Shown: positions 43,290 to 54,300, counted from the stretch's first letter. The stretch: DNA of 64,000 bases from Pseudoips prasinana (GCA_951640165.1 OX621252.1:29719934-29783933); one strand, 5' to 3'. The notes: generated by a model from the letters alone, not told the origin. Made by a program: numbers and translations.

Positions 43290-43934
43290 TAAAAAATATA
43301 ATTATGAATTTATTTTGTACCTTATTGGTAAGTATATGGTCCAAAAGTGTTGGGAATTCAATTGATTTCAAAATTTCATGATAATAATCGTTAGTAAAGC
43401 TGCGATTGACGTTTTATTAGAGGTAAATAAATATTTGGAAGCCTATTCTGATACTTATTTGATATTAATCGACTTAAGAAGGAGGTTATCAATTCGACTA
43501 TGCTTTTTTTAGAATCCTCCGTTGTTATGTGAAACAATTCCTAAAATCAATTTTTAATCGATAATATATGGTTGTTGTAACAAAAGTAAGTTCCGATACC
43601 TTATTTATGTTCAACGCCCTAATTGGTTGTTTAGTGAGATTATTTTAATACGCATAATTACTATTTAAAAACATACACACGACATTATTGTTTTATTTTT
43701 AATTAGGACGATGAACATATTTAAGGTATCAGAATTATTTTGAAAATCAAATTTAGTTTCATTTTAGTTCTTTGCGAGAAACATGTTTAATTTGTTTTGT
43801 AGAAATAAAAAATGTTAAAAATCAGCTGAGAAACTAATTTGTAATATTATAAGCATTTTAAGAACTTGGCAATGACTCCACTACAAGCGACGCCATGTTA
43901 GTAGTATAGCGTTGTTATGTTATTGGAACTGATT
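43290..43934. other. No gene seen
   Basis: Unassigned. Confidence 0.5.
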
Positions 43935-44465
43935 GGTTGGTCTATCGGTTAGTGACCCTGACTTCTAAGCCGGAGGTCATGGGTGCGACCCAGAATACAT
44001 ATTTGTGAGATGAGCACAATTATTTGTTCTGTGTTTGACTGTAATTTATCTATTATATGTATGTTTGTATCTATATAAGTATATTAGTCATCTACTCAAC
44101 ATTAATTAGCAGCGGAACATGCTACAAATATTATCCTTTCATTAATAACAACTATACTTAATATCTGATACCTACCTTTTCTGTTCCTTTTGATCTTTTT
44201 CTTTTACTGAACTTGTTACTCCTCATTCCCGTTTTCATTTCATACAACTCCTGTCCATCCTAAGGTTTTCTGTAAGAAATCGCAGCTAGCGATAAGACCG
44301 CCCTTTGTACATTATTATGCTAGTATTTAAGTTCTATTTTGTAATTCATTTGGTGTACAATAAAGAGTATTGTATTGTATATTAATCAGCTGTCTGATTT
44401 CTATAGTGCAGGCTCTGCCTAGTTTGAGATCAGTTGGCAGTGTGTTAATTATCCTGAGATATTGA
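43935..44465 (+). mobile_element. tRNA-derived SINE, family B, split by a LINE tail
   Basis: Head TTGGTCTATCGGTTAGTGAC (A box), GCCGGAGGTCATGGGTGCGA and the body run to about 44090. The tail resumes at about 44390 with CAGCTGTCTGATTTCTATAG and CTAGTTTGAGATCAGTTGGC. GTATATTAGTCA (about 44078) and GTATATTAATCA (about 44377) border the insert, consistent with a target duplication. Confidence 0.78.
44097..44385 (+). mobile_element. LINE 3' UTR insertion (CR1-like tail family)
   Basis: Contains GCGATAAGACCGCCCTTTGT and TTTGGTGTACAATAAAGAGT then ATTGTATTGTAT, the tail type seen inverted at 29000-29120 and 53545-53720. 5'-truncated, no coding part. Confidence 0.75.
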
Positions 44466-45767
44466 TTTATTCATAATACCTTATAACATACACTTATATT
44501 AAAGAAATGAACACTTATAAATGAGATAAAAATTCCATAGAAAAATATTTTATATTCAATTTATATGTAAAATAGACCCAAAGTTCAATAGTGGACTACT
44601 CGTTAAGGAGCTGCGGTTGTTGACATTAAGTTAATGCAAAGTTTGGACACGCAACCCTGAGTTAAATTGAAAGTCGATACGTGTTCAAGTACCGTCTATT
44701 TTATAAATAAAATAAGTACGTTTTCTTTACCAATGATTCTTAAAGTGGAGTGACCTCCCAAGCGTTGTAAGTTACCAGACGTTTTTATTGATACAACATT
44801 CTGTATATTGAGTATGCGTGAATATTGAGCTACTAAATACGAATATAAATAATACATTAAGACGTTTGAAATGTTTTCATTTCTCTAATACTCTTTGTAC
44901 AGATCAAAAGGTAAAAGAAAACGGAAAATATGTAGAGTGTCTTTGATACCGTCTCCTACGGGTCATTCACTTAGGTGGTTAGTATCTATTTAAATATTAT
45001 AATAAAGTCTACACGAGTTACGAATTTTAAAACAAAGTCTACTACGTTTTAGTTTTTCAGTATTATGCGCAATGCGAAACGTAAATCGAATTTGCTTTCT
45101 AATACGTTTTATTCTCCCGATGCTCTATGGGGATGGTGGATGGATGGCGGGGTATGTCGAACCCTGGGAGTGGTACGACTGTTCCTTTGATTTACCATTT
45201 ACTTTTTGGATTTGCCGCTTCGTTGGTTTGTTTGTAGGATTGTAGATACGTTTCATGATAATTTCCCTGTGCATTGAAGAGCACGTAAATATGTCGGCCC
45301 TGCAGATCGGCCGTCCTATCGGCTTATGAGAGCGGGGCACTCAAATACCTGCACAATAATATTATTATATCATGTGTAGATGGGTTATCTACGTTCACCT
45401 AAGAGGATTGTTTTGTCGACGTTATTTCTCAAATAACGTCTCAGGTTCCTCAGCTATCGGCGCACGCGCCCGTATGTTTTGCAGGGCAGCTACTTGGTGA
45501 ACTAAGCGGGGCGCGGGATGACGTGTGCCTCAGATGATATAGTAAAGCCATACGTTCGTTTGTCATCTATATATCCAATTAAAAAGCTATCAGTGAATCT
45601 TTCTGTATTGCCCCTACATTCGGCATGCGCTTTTATTTCTTGATACGACTCTGCATCCACTTTCTTTCTGTTTTGCCCTCTCTGAGTAATCTTTGTTTGT
45701 TGTAAGTTGTGGAGACCTTTAGGGGAGGCCTTTGTCTAGCAGTAGACGTAGACTTTCGGCCGATATA
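44466..45767. other. No gene seen; LINE tail fragment at end
   Basis: Mostly unassigned. 45418-45440 is a 10-bp inverted repeat (GACGTTATTT/AAATAACGTC). 45715-45765 (GGGGAGGCCTTTGTCTAGCA) looks like an RTE-type 3' end, plus orientation. Confidence 0.5.
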
Positions 45768-45918
45768 ATGACACTTAAATAAAGAACATAATGAAAGGAA
45801 AAGTAGAGTGAAAGAGAGGTGGGTACTATAATCATTTATAATGAAGTTATGATTGGTCTGTACCCACCTCTCTTTCACTCTACTTTTCCTTCCATTATGT
45901 TCTTTATTTAAGTGTCAT
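45768..45918. repeat. Near-perfect inverted repeat, 58-bp arms
   Basis: Arms 45768-45825 and 45861-45918 differ at one position; 35-base loop. The left arm starts just where the RTE-like 3' end stops. The overlapping 81-codon frame (45633-45878) is incidental. Confidence 0.92.
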
Positions 45919-46617
45919 GTCTTTTTTACATAAGCTTCAGAGGCTTAGGTTAAGAGGCTGTCAGGCTTTTTGTCGATCGAATGCCTCAACATATTTCCTC
46001 TTTCCATTTGTTATAGTAGTATTTTTATAATACAAAAATAGTAAAGAGCTATTAACTTGTTTATCTTTGGAACTGCTAATGTATCTCTTCGTATAGTGTA
46101 AGAAAATTATTATTTATTATTCTTTATCACAGTAAAATACATTCAGAAACTTTTCCAAGTTATCTGTTATTTCTATTTGGTCTAACTAATATAAAATATT
46201 ACATTTCGTTAGAATAATATTTTATATTAAAGAAACAAAGATAATACAATTTTAATATATGTTACAAACAACTCGTCATTTATTATTCTAGCAACAATAA
46301 AACATAAAATAAGATATACCTAAGCTTTATAATATAATAATATCATAATAATTTTTAGCGTTCTATATACACTGAACTAACTCAATGAATAAAATATAAA
46401 TAAAGTGCTCTTTTTAAACGGTTCCCAAATATTATTTTTCAATTAGCTTTGGCATAGAAATTTTATTCTACGATGAAATTATGTATATTAATTTTACGTT
46501 GAAAATAAAATATCGAGTTTATCGTGTACGAAAATGAAATAACAACTTTTCAAAGGTAGGCGGCTTAGAAAAGGACTCCATCCACTATATTAAATGTAGT
46601 TCATAAGGATAGACGGT
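45919..46617. other. No gene seen
   Basis: AT-rich, unassigned. Confidence 0.5.
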
Positions 46618-46850
46618 CACTGTAGCCTAGTTGGTAGTGCTCCTGCCTACGAAGCTGGTGGTCCTGGGTTCGAATCCCGGTAAGTGCAAATATTTGTTTC
46701 TGAGTCATGGATGTTTTTAATGTATATAAGTATTTATCTATCTATATAAGTATGTATATCGTCGCCTGGTACCCATAGTACAGGCTTTGCTTAGTTTGGG
46801 GCTAGGATGATCTGTGTGACATTGTCCCCAGATATTATTATTATTATTAT
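46618..46850 (+). mobile_element. tRNA-derived SINE with intact A and B boxes
   Basis: GGTCACTGTAGCCTAGTTGG (A box TAGCCTAGTTGG) and CTGGGTTCGAATCCCGG (B box GGTTCGAATCC, exact consensus) 33-34 bases apart as in tRNA genes. Body CTGAGTCATGG and ATGTATATAAGTATTTATCT; tail GGCTTTGCTTAGTTTGGGGC, GTCCCCAGATATT, (ATT)n. Head differs from families A-C, tail is shared. The acceptor stem does not pair fully, so it is not a tRNA gene. Confidence 0.85.
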
Positions 46851-47084
46851 AGATAGATGCCGACCCTATGCTACATCTCTGCTTACCATCAAGTGGGATT
46901 GTGGTCAATTGCAAGCCTTATCTCCAAGAAAAGCTCACGCAAATGGAGCTGCGTACAGATAGGTAGTACAACTGGATCCTTTTTGAAAATGTATTCTTCT
47001 TAGGGAAAACTAGTAATTTTTTTAGTAAATTTTTGTATATTTATAATAATAATAGAATTTTTATTAAACATTTATTTATTTATT
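46851..47084. other. No gene seen
   Basis: Includes a LINE-like 3' piece at 46865-46920 (CTTACCATCAAGTGGGATTG, TGGTCAATTGC) of the type ending the 19105 LINE. Confidence 0.5.
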
Positions 47085-47142
47085 AAGTGCACAAGTGTGT
47101 GCGCAAGTGAGAAACTGCACTTGCGCACACACTTGTGCACTT
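47085..47142. repeat. Perfect inverted repeat, 25-bp arms
   Basis: AAGTGCACAAGTGTGTGCGC continues to AAGTG (47085-47109), with the exact complement at 47118-47142; 8-base loop. Confidence 0.92.
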
Positions 47143-47450
47143 TTATATGTCTCGCGCAGATGGTTAATTTCAATTGGATTGATAGCCGTGGGTAATAAAT
47201 AAATATATGTTTAATAAAATACCATTATTTGATAGGATGGTTAGCCGCCACGATTAGAATGAGGTCAGGTATAGGACGACTTGCGCCTCCAAGGCACAAG
47301 GGTGTGAAACCGTCAAATTTCGGATTCTGAGCTGATACTGAGAATTTTTTTGTAACCGTAAAATCCCAATATTTCTTTTCGGCGACCCGAGATTTGAACC
47401 CAGGACCTCGCAATCTCCTGCTAGACATACGAGGGAGACATTTATAGACA

Positions 47451-47619
47451 TCTACTATATAAAAATAAGTCTGGTTTTCCTTCCTGACGCTATAACTCCA
47501 GAACCCACGAACCGATTTCCACGGTTTTGCATTCGTTGGAAAGGTCTCGGGCTCCGTGAGGTTTATAGCAACGAAAATTTATAAAATTTAACGCGGGTAA
47601 CACCGCGGGGCACAGCTAG
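47451..47619 (+). mobile_element. Helitron (TTCCTTCCTGACGC type), complete
   Basis: Starts TCTACTATATAAAAATAAGT and ends GCGGGTAACACCGCGGGGCA then CAGCTAG; A at 47450, T at 47620. 169 bp, nearly identical to 14992-15162. Confidence 0.92.
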
Positions 47620-47937
47620 TCTTTTTATAAAATAGATGTAGCATTCGTTACAAGATGTATTCACATACAAGATCGTAAGCCACAATATTAAATTTTACGA
47701 GGCTGTGACGTCATCCTTGTAACACAAAACTTGATCGTATCGTTCCAAATGTCTTTGAACTAAAGCCTGTACAAATGATGACTCTGAACAACTTTTTTTA
47801 TTAACAAACCAACAATAGAACGACAGGTTTTCGATAGTAAGGCCACAAGGTCTGACCCACTTAGGGTGACCAATTCTCGCTCACTTTCTTAAATGATTAG
47901 GTCAGACATTACTAAATATTTTATAGCATAACAATTC
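47620..47937. other. No gene seen
   Basis: Unassigned. Confidence 0.5.
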
Positions 47938-48301
47938 AATAATAATAATAATATCCTGGGACATTATTCACACACGGCCATCTGATCCCAAACTAAGCAG
48001 AGCTTGTACTATGGAAACCAGAGTCTTGAGTCTGGGTGTAAATTATCTATATAAGTATGTATTTACAAAAGAAAAAATAGTACATGTAGTATATCAGTTA
48101 GATATACTACATGTATCAGTTAGATATACTACATGTACTATTTTTTCTTTTGTAAATACATACTTATATAGATAATTTACACCCAGACTCAAGACGAACA
48201 GACATGTTCATGCACACAAATATCTGTGTCCCGGGTGGGAATCGAACCCACGACCTCCGGCGTGAAAGCAGGGTATCTACCAACAACGCCAACAGGCCCG
48301 T
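47938..48301 (-). mobile_element. tRNA-derived SINE, family A, with 73-bp copied-back segment
   Basis: Tail (AAT)n-ATCCTGGGACATTATTCAC to ATGGAAACCAGA (48022), then about 100 extra bases, then the normal continuation from 48123 to the head complement CAACAACGCCAACAGGCCCG. Removing 48023-48122 restores a normal SINE. Confidence 0.88.
48023..48195. repeat. Perfect inverted repeat, 73-bp arms, inside a SINE
   Basis: Arms 48023-48095 and 48123-48195 are exact reverse complements; 27-base loop, which repeats GATATACTACATGTA once more. The right arm is the SINE body and the left arm its inverted duplicate. Confidence 0.93.
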
Positions 48302-48439
48302 CATTTGTCTGTGAACATATTGGAACATTTTACTACAAGTTTGTTCAGCATTTTATGGTTTCTTTTTTTAAAAGTATACCTTGGGCTTCTATGTAATATT
48401 TAACCTTATACGATTTATAATATACTTCTATTATGTTCT

Positions 48440-48660
48440 GCATTCATCATCATCATCATCAGCTTGATATCATCCATTGCTGGAAATAGGCCTCTTCTAA
48501 AGGTTTTAATTTTTTATAACGTTGTTATTTGTTGGTATGCTGTAGTCCCCGCGCTTGGCATGCCGTCTTAGTTGCCTTTCATGATACCCACAGAATGGTA
48601 TGGGGGTGGCGTTATTATTCTTTTTTGGCCGGAAACAATACGGTTATTCTGCGTGTGTAT
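48440..48660 (-). mobile_element. LINE 3' ends, RTE-like and CCCACAGAATGG type
   Basis: 48440-48505 has (ATC)n followed by CCATTGCTGGAAATAGGCCT, the complement of an RTE-type 3' end. 48575-48650 (ATGATACCCACAGAATGGTA) is the complement of the tail at 5340-5410. Confidence 0.6.
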
Positions 48661-49130
48661 GACGCTATACTAGTAATTTCATTTATAACACAAAAATAAC
48701 ATTTATTATTATTATCATTCATTATTATTTCATTAGATATTCTGGCAAATATTTATTGAAAAATAAATAACATATATGTACCCACTTAATTGTTTTATTT
48801 ATAACTTCGATCTGCTCGACTTGTTTAAGAGACATGTATTTTCCGTAGTTTGAAATAGGCTACGTCATTGATATTTGGGTGGTCTTAATTTCTACACAAA
48901 TAAGTTTATCTAGTCTATTGAAGGAAATGAGGAGTACATTTATAGCGACATCTCGTGTGGCGCTGTGGTTAAAATAGTTGCTAGTGCGCTACTACTCGGC
49001 ACTCTCAAATTTTGGGTAAGATCCCCGTACAGATCAAATATTTATGTGACCCATATAGGTTCATGGTTGTCTCGTTGTCCCTTGCGACTATGAATTGGTT
49101 GTTTCTAAAGTTCCCACGATACAGTGAATT
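48661..49130. other. No gene; decayed SINE head
   Basis: 48955-49030 (GTGTGGCGCTGTGGTTAAAA) resembles a family C head with little else. Remainder unassigned. Confidence 0.5.
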
Positions 49131-49370
49131 TGACTGCTCGTTTGGCGCAGCGATTAAGACAGTCGCCTCGCCACTTAGTGATTCGGGTTCAATAGTAGTT
49201 GTCCTGCACAGTGCAACTATTTGTGTGACCCATAAATAGTTGTTGAGTCTGGATGTATTTTGTGTCCGTCAATTATATGTTTGTAAAGTACCCCGCGTCA
49301 TACGACAAATTTAAGTAGTGTAGTAGATCCGATAAATTAAAGTAGTGCGGACATTGTCTTTAAAGAAAAA
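49131..49370 (+). mobile_element. tRNA-derived SINE, family C
   Basis: GACTGCTCGTTTGGCGCAGC, GATTAAGACAGTCGCCTCGC, ACTATTTGTGTGACCCATAA, GTTTGTAAAGTACCCCGCGT and GCGGACATTGTCTTTAAAG. The B box is decayed (GGGTTCAATAGTAG). Confidence 0.82.
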
Positions 49371-49836
49371 TAAATTAATAAAGTGCAAGTGTTCTTATAT
49401 TTAAAAGAAAATATTGGAACGTTTCAGTAATGACTGGCCTTTTAATTGTTTGATCTCGATAAAGCTCTCTCTGTTGCTAACCGTACAATGTGGTGGCCGT
49501 TCCTACAAAATTCATGATATTTGGGTACCCTAAACCTAGTTGTTATTGTTATTCTCGTATTGGAGAGGTTAAATGAAAGCAATATACGAAATAACACGTC
49601 ACATTGGAAGTGTTGAGTCAGCTTTATTTTCACATCAATCATAGCGCCCCTAATGGCTTACCTTTGGTGTATTTGGTTATATTACTCGTTAATTGCGGGT
49701 ACTTCTATATAGAAATACGTCACGTTATATAACTTATGGTGATTTATAACTTGTGATGTATTTCTATCAACTGTTATTAAAGTTGGTAAAATTACGTGGC
49801 CATTTATAAATCATTAAGTAAGATTTAACATTTTTT
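49371..49836. other. No gene seen
   Basis: Unassigned. Confidence 0.5.
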
Positions 49837-50010
49837 GTAAGACAACGGCCGCACTAGTGAAATAAATCCCTGATATAAAGCAAACCCATACTCAAGACAA
49901 CCTTTAATCGGCCACAGAAATAGTAGTCCTGTATGGGTTCCATCCCGAAACATAAAGGGGCCGAGGTGATAATGAGGCGATCACTTTAACCACTGGACCA
50001 TACGTATATA
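49837..50010 (-). mobile_element. tRNA-derived SINE, family C, degraded
   Basis: AAGACAACGGCCGCACTAGT, ACTCAAGACAACCTTTAATC, GTCCTGTATGGGTTCCATCC and CTTTAACCACTGGACCATAC align in order with other copies. Confidence 0.7.
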
Positions 50011-50039
50011 TTTTATAATATTGATGAATAATAATTACT

Positions 50040-50515
50040 AAAATTGGGACAACTAACATACTCCCATTTGATCCTTTACTATGAGAACAACATAAAACAT
50101 ACTTATCTATTCTTAACGTATCATCATCATCATTACAGCTAAATGAGTCCACTACTGGACAAGCCTCCGTCAAGAATCGTCTTGGGGGGATATGCCATAA
50201 TCGCCACGCTTGGCAGGCGGGTTGGCGATCGTAGTAAGATGGTCATAGTAATCAGAAGGAAGCTGCTGCCGATCCTCTGGTAGATATTCCCTCGGGTCCA
50301 CTTCTACGCCCCCCACGGGATGAGATGGGGTGATGATATTCTGATTCTGATATTTGTCGCCGTCACCACACAGCAACGTATATTATAGATGAATGGCACC
50401 CAGACGTAGAACAAATTATAATCGAGCTCATTACACAAAAATGGTCCTGGGTAGGCATCGAACCCACGACCTCTAGTTTAGTTCGTCTGGCTCAGGGACC
50501 AACAGGCCCGTCAAT
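50040..50515 (-). mobile_element. tRNA-derived SINE, family B, split by a retroposon
   Basis: Tail and body 50040-50120 (TGGGACAACTAACATACTCC) resume at 50375 with GATGAATGGCACCCAGACG, GAGCTCATTACAC, B box complement GGCATCGAACCC and head complement GGGACCAACAGGCCC. Confidence 0.78.
50121..50374 (-). mobile_element. Short retroposon with (TGATGA)n tail and 6-bp TSD
   Basis: 254 bp bounded by AACGTA at 50115-50120 and 50375-50380. On the minus strand it ends AGCTGTAATGATGATGATGA after CAGTAGTGGACTC, an RTE-type 3' end. The remaining body has a 68-codon open frame (SHPVGGVEVDPREYLPEDRQ) with no known domain. Confidence 0.75.
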
Positions 50516-51649
50516 TACGAAATAATAAAGTATTAATATATTCATCGAGGCTTACTTGTGGTCTAAGTTGATTACTTTATGGAAATGTATATTTTAACTC
50601 CCCATATAAAGAGATAATATTATATGTCACGAACCTAGCCTATGCCAGTTTGGCTGTGGCATCATTACTCCGAAACGCATGAATTATGGACAACATACTT
50701 TAATTGGAATTTATTTAAATTTCTAATTTATTATAATCAACAAAAGGTAGGTAAAAGATACTGAGGGAATATTTATTTTTAATAAAATAAGTTTGTTTTA
50801 GCAGCAAGAACAGAACTTACTAAAACCAGAGTTGTATAAATTTTAACATAGACTGTGAGAACTCTTTTTCTACACTGAATTTTGAATAAAACCGTATTTT
50901 ACTACGCAATTTGTTTGAAATTATAAATAATTTACAAGGCTTCCCGATTTCTGAGAAGGCTTAAGAATTCAATAGGAAAAATCTGGTTGCGCGATGTACA
51001 AAATTGCCTTTATACTCAGCTTAACTTCTTATTCTTGCGTCACATTTTGAAATATAAAATATACCTTTAATTTAAATACAAATCGTCGTGTAATAGGGTG
51101 CAGTTCATAAGCAATATTAAATTGTAAGCTTTCCTTACAACCTCGGCATACAATTTACCAACTTTACAAACTCTGTACACAATTTATCAACTAGGTATAT
51201 TACGCGTAGCATTTCGTAGCAGTTACGTAACGCTACGATGTCTACGCCGTAGCTCGTAGCAATCGGTTTATTGCTTCCGAAATTGTGTCGCGAAGTTGGT
51301 TTTGCACATAATATTTGTACATTATATCCGCTAAGGGTTGTACGATTTATGCGATGAAGGGTTGAAATGTTGACTTTTTATGTAGAAATGAGTATGGAAC
51401 AATTTAAAGATGGTTGGGGTGAGTGGATCATTGATTTTTATTGGATTTACGTATTGATGATGATTATTTTTATTGGTGCCTGGAAAAAAATACCTGAAAA
51501 AATACAACATTGATAGGTGAAGTATCAGGTGAAGTCTACAACTTTCATCATATATGTTTTAGGTTAAACCTATGGCCCCTGTAGATTATTAGTTCATGCT
51601 ATTTTACTTTACTATACTTTATCTTGTGGTAGTGGTTACCCAAGTGTTA
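50516..51649. other. No gene seen
   Basis: Unassigned. 51195-51260 has short CGTAGC/GCTACG repeats (GCGTAGCATTTCGTAGCAGT) without known identity. Confidence 0.5.
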
Positions 51650-51850
51650 ATTTGGTCAAGCCGCCTTGTAGAGTTCTTACATGCCTTAAGGATTGTTGTC
51701 TAATTAATACAACAGATTATAAATAGTTAATACAAATAATGCTCAGAAAATATAACCATTTTGGTGGTCACCCATCTGTCTATATATGACCGCGTGACTA
51801 CTTTAGCTTATTTAGTACCGAAGACCCTTCACTTTGAAGGGTTAAGTATA
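51650..51850 (-). mobile_element. 5S-rRNA-derived SINE, degraded
   Basis: GTCAAGCCGCCTTGTAGAGT, ATGCCTTAAGGATTGTTGTC, GGTCACCCATCTGTCTATAT. The 5S-like region is only loosely conserved. Confidence 0.55.
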
Positions 51851-52591
51851 GAATTTAGTTAGCATATAAATATATACTTCAAATGCATGATTATTTTAAG
51901 AATACCAAATTAAAATGCTGCTTAAAATAATGTAGTATTTTTCTTAGTTGTACTCCAGTTTCAACCCTTAATTTGTATAGCGCGTCTTATTTGTTTTCCT
52001 ATAGCAATGCAAAATATACAAACACTGCTCGGGCAAAGGCTCATACTGTTCGATACGTCGATGTACGTATCGTATAGTATTGCGATGATAATTAAAATGA
52101 AACCAGCTAAAAAAATGACTGTGGAAGGGAAGCAAATACACAAACCACGCAATATCTGGTGGAATTTAACAGCTTGCCTATACCTAAAATTCTGTGCACT
52201 AGAATTTAAGTATATTCTGTTTCAAAAGATCTATATTTCAACAATATTGTAGTGCTTACGAGTAATCAACGCAATACAGAAGATATGCACTATAATATAT
52301 ATATCTCATAATACTGCACTGTGAAACTCTATCATACTGTTATGTTATATGATGTTTTTCCACCAGTCTTACCTGTAAGGTATTGATAAAAGTACGGAGT
52401 CGGTCGGGTCAAAGGATCAAGTACCCGGAACTGGGCCAAGGAGTATTACTGATGAGGCTCCGCTCGTGATAATTTCATTCAAACTCTATTTTGTTATAGT
52501 CTGGGTATTGTACGTCAGATCTTTGTTTTTGTGTCTAGATTAACGCAGATATTACGGAGAGTTTATTTTTCTTTTTTATTTGTGTCTTTGT
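51851..52591. other. No gene seen
   Basis: Unassigned. Two overlapping 60-80 codon frames on opposite strands near 52000 look like chance. Confidence 0.5.
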
Positions 52592-52800
52592 AAAAGACAA
52601 CGCCCGCACTAGGGAATCTAATCCATGTGTCGCGGGGTACTTTACAAACATATAACAGAGGGACACAAATTACATCCAGACTCAGAACAACTATATATGG
52701 GTCACACAAATAGTTGTCCACGCAGACTGTCAGTAAGACAGTCGCCACGTAGCAGCGAGGCGACTATCTTAGCCGCTGCGCCTCAGGTGCAGTCAGAGTG
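52592..52800 (-). mobile_element. tRNA-derived SINE, family C, nearly full length
   Basis: AAGACAACGCCCGCACTAGG, GTGTCGCGGGGTACTTTACA, ATCCAGACTCAGAACAACTA and TAGCCGCTGCGCCTCAGGTG. The B-box region is replaced by a duplicated GACTGTCAGTAAGACAGTCG stretch (a small hairpin, 52726-52745). Confidence 0.82.
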
Positions 52801-52936
52801 TGCTGGTTTGCTGGTAAAGTTACAATGTAGTAACAGTAAGGTAAGTTATTGTTTACAAGCAAGTTTGGTTTTGTGTATATAGAGAACAATCACCTGTCTT
52901 CATATTAAGCTCCATTTTTACAAATGAAGTGTTTAT

Positions 52937-53010
52937 TAATAAACGATACGATTGTAATTCTTATATATTTACATACATATATTAGAATTACAGTCGTATC
53001 GTTTATAAAT
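52937..53010. repeat. Imperfect inverted repeat, about 28-bp arms
   Basis: ATTAATAAACGATACGATTG (from 52935) and CAGTCGTATCGTTTATAAAT (to 53010) pair with 2-4 mismatches across an AT-rich loop. ACAGTCGTATC recurs at 53216. Confidence 0.75.
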
Positions 53011-53544
53011 ATAGAATTAGCTAATCTACTATTTACTCCGGTTACACACGTGTGACGCAATTGCATCGGACTATATCAAAACTTATTAACTTCAAATCAG
53101 GTGTTGTTTACAATATACATACGCATTTATAACACAAGTAATTATTATTTTTTTATTATTATTTAAACTGTTTATTACCTTAACATACATTTCATTTATA
53201 AATAAATAAGAAATACAGTCGTATCTTTTCCTAATATAGAATATCGTTGACAAAACACTTTTCTTATTTTCGAAATTTTTAATAATTATAATATTTATAA
53301 TTCATCAAACATAGTTTAGTTACGGAAGCAAAACAATTAAAATATTTTGAAATCAATTAAAATAATAAAACATTGAAGTGATTAAGTTAACAATCAATCT
53401 CCCTTGTGCTTAAAGACGTCCACCACATTTCACCATTATGCCGTCCTCAACCTTAAATGCCGTTATCTTATATCTGGCTAAGAATAAAAAAGCCTGATGA
53501 CGGCATCATTCAGTTTTTCCTTTGCTATAGTCTACCAGTATATA
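53011..53544. other. No gene seen
   Basis: Very AT-rich, unassigned. Confidence 0.5.
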
Positions 53545-53720
53545 AAAAATAAAATACACTTTATTGTACACAAAAAATAAAAGAACATTTAATAATGAAA
53601 CATTAATTATAATGTACAATGGGCGGTTTTATCGCATAAAGCGATTTCTTCCAGACAACCTTTGGATGGATAGGAATTTAATATCTAAAAATGCCGGGGA
53701 TGGTGCAATAAAGTGTGGTA
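53545..53720 (-). mobile_element. LINE 3' UTR (CR1-like tail family)
   Basis: AAATACACTTTATTGTACAC, GGGCGGTTTTATCGCATAAA and TTCCAGACAACCTTTGGATG match 29010-29115 in the same orientation. Confidence 0.78.
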
Positions 53721-54099
53721 CATAGATAAAAATATATAATATATAAATAGTTTTGTCCTGCCACTCTTTTTTTGTCTGTCCATCGTTCCTTTAGTACCCC
53801 TGCTCCAATGCTGCTCGTTCTATTAGTTATAGACATCTTTATTTATACATAAAACGCACCGATAAGAAATAAAAAAATGAAATCAATAAATGCCGAAAGA
53901 AAGGAACTCCACTCACAACGTAATAGCGTCAAGCAGGCATGTAATCTGTAACAATGAACAATCATCTGATAGCAGTCACGCTCATTACTCACAAATCATA
54001 GGCTCCACAAATCATAAGCTCCACAAATCACGACAATGAGGAAATGCCAAGGTTGATTGGCAGCCGTCCATTGTTGCCTCTTTGAGAATTATGAAAATA
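53721..54099. other. No gene seen
   Basis: Unassigned; CACAAATCATAAGCTC is duplicated in tandem at 53990-54025. Confidence 0.5.
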
Positions 54100-54243
54100 C
54101 TAGCTTTGCCCCGCGGTTTGAGCCGCGTTAAACTTTATAAATGATAGCTTATGCGTTAGTTGAAAGTGGGTGTGTATGTGTCTGTTTGTTACTTACAAAC
54201 ATACACATACACACCCACTTTCGCCTTTATAATATTAGTGTGA
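54100..54243 (-). mobile_element. Helitron (TCACACTAATATTATAAAGG type), with hairpin
   Basis: CTAG at 54100-54103 with A before, 3' hairpin CCGCGGTTTGAGCCGCG, and 5' end complement CCTTTATAATATTAGTGTGA. Between them lies an inverted repeat (54162-54189/54195-54222) replacing the normal middle. Confidence 0.85.
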
Positions 54244-54300
54244 CTAGCTATGCCCAGCGGTTTTAGCCGCCTTAAAGTTTATACTATAATTTATAAACTT
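54244..54300 (-). mobile_element. Second Helitron 3' end, directly abutting
   Basis: CTAGCTATGCCCAGCGGTTT, TAGCCGCCTTAAAGTTTATA begins with no spacer after the previous element's 5' end, giving a head-to-tail pair. Its 5' half is lost. Confidence 0.75.

Noticed and set aside
46618..46690. Possible tRNA gene with exact A and B boxes
   Set aside because: Acceptor stem does not pair and it continues into a SINE body and tail.
47938..48301. Spaced short repeats that could suggest a CRISPR-like array
   Set aside because: They are SINE parts and an inverted duplication, not direct repeats with unique spacers, and the DNA is animal.
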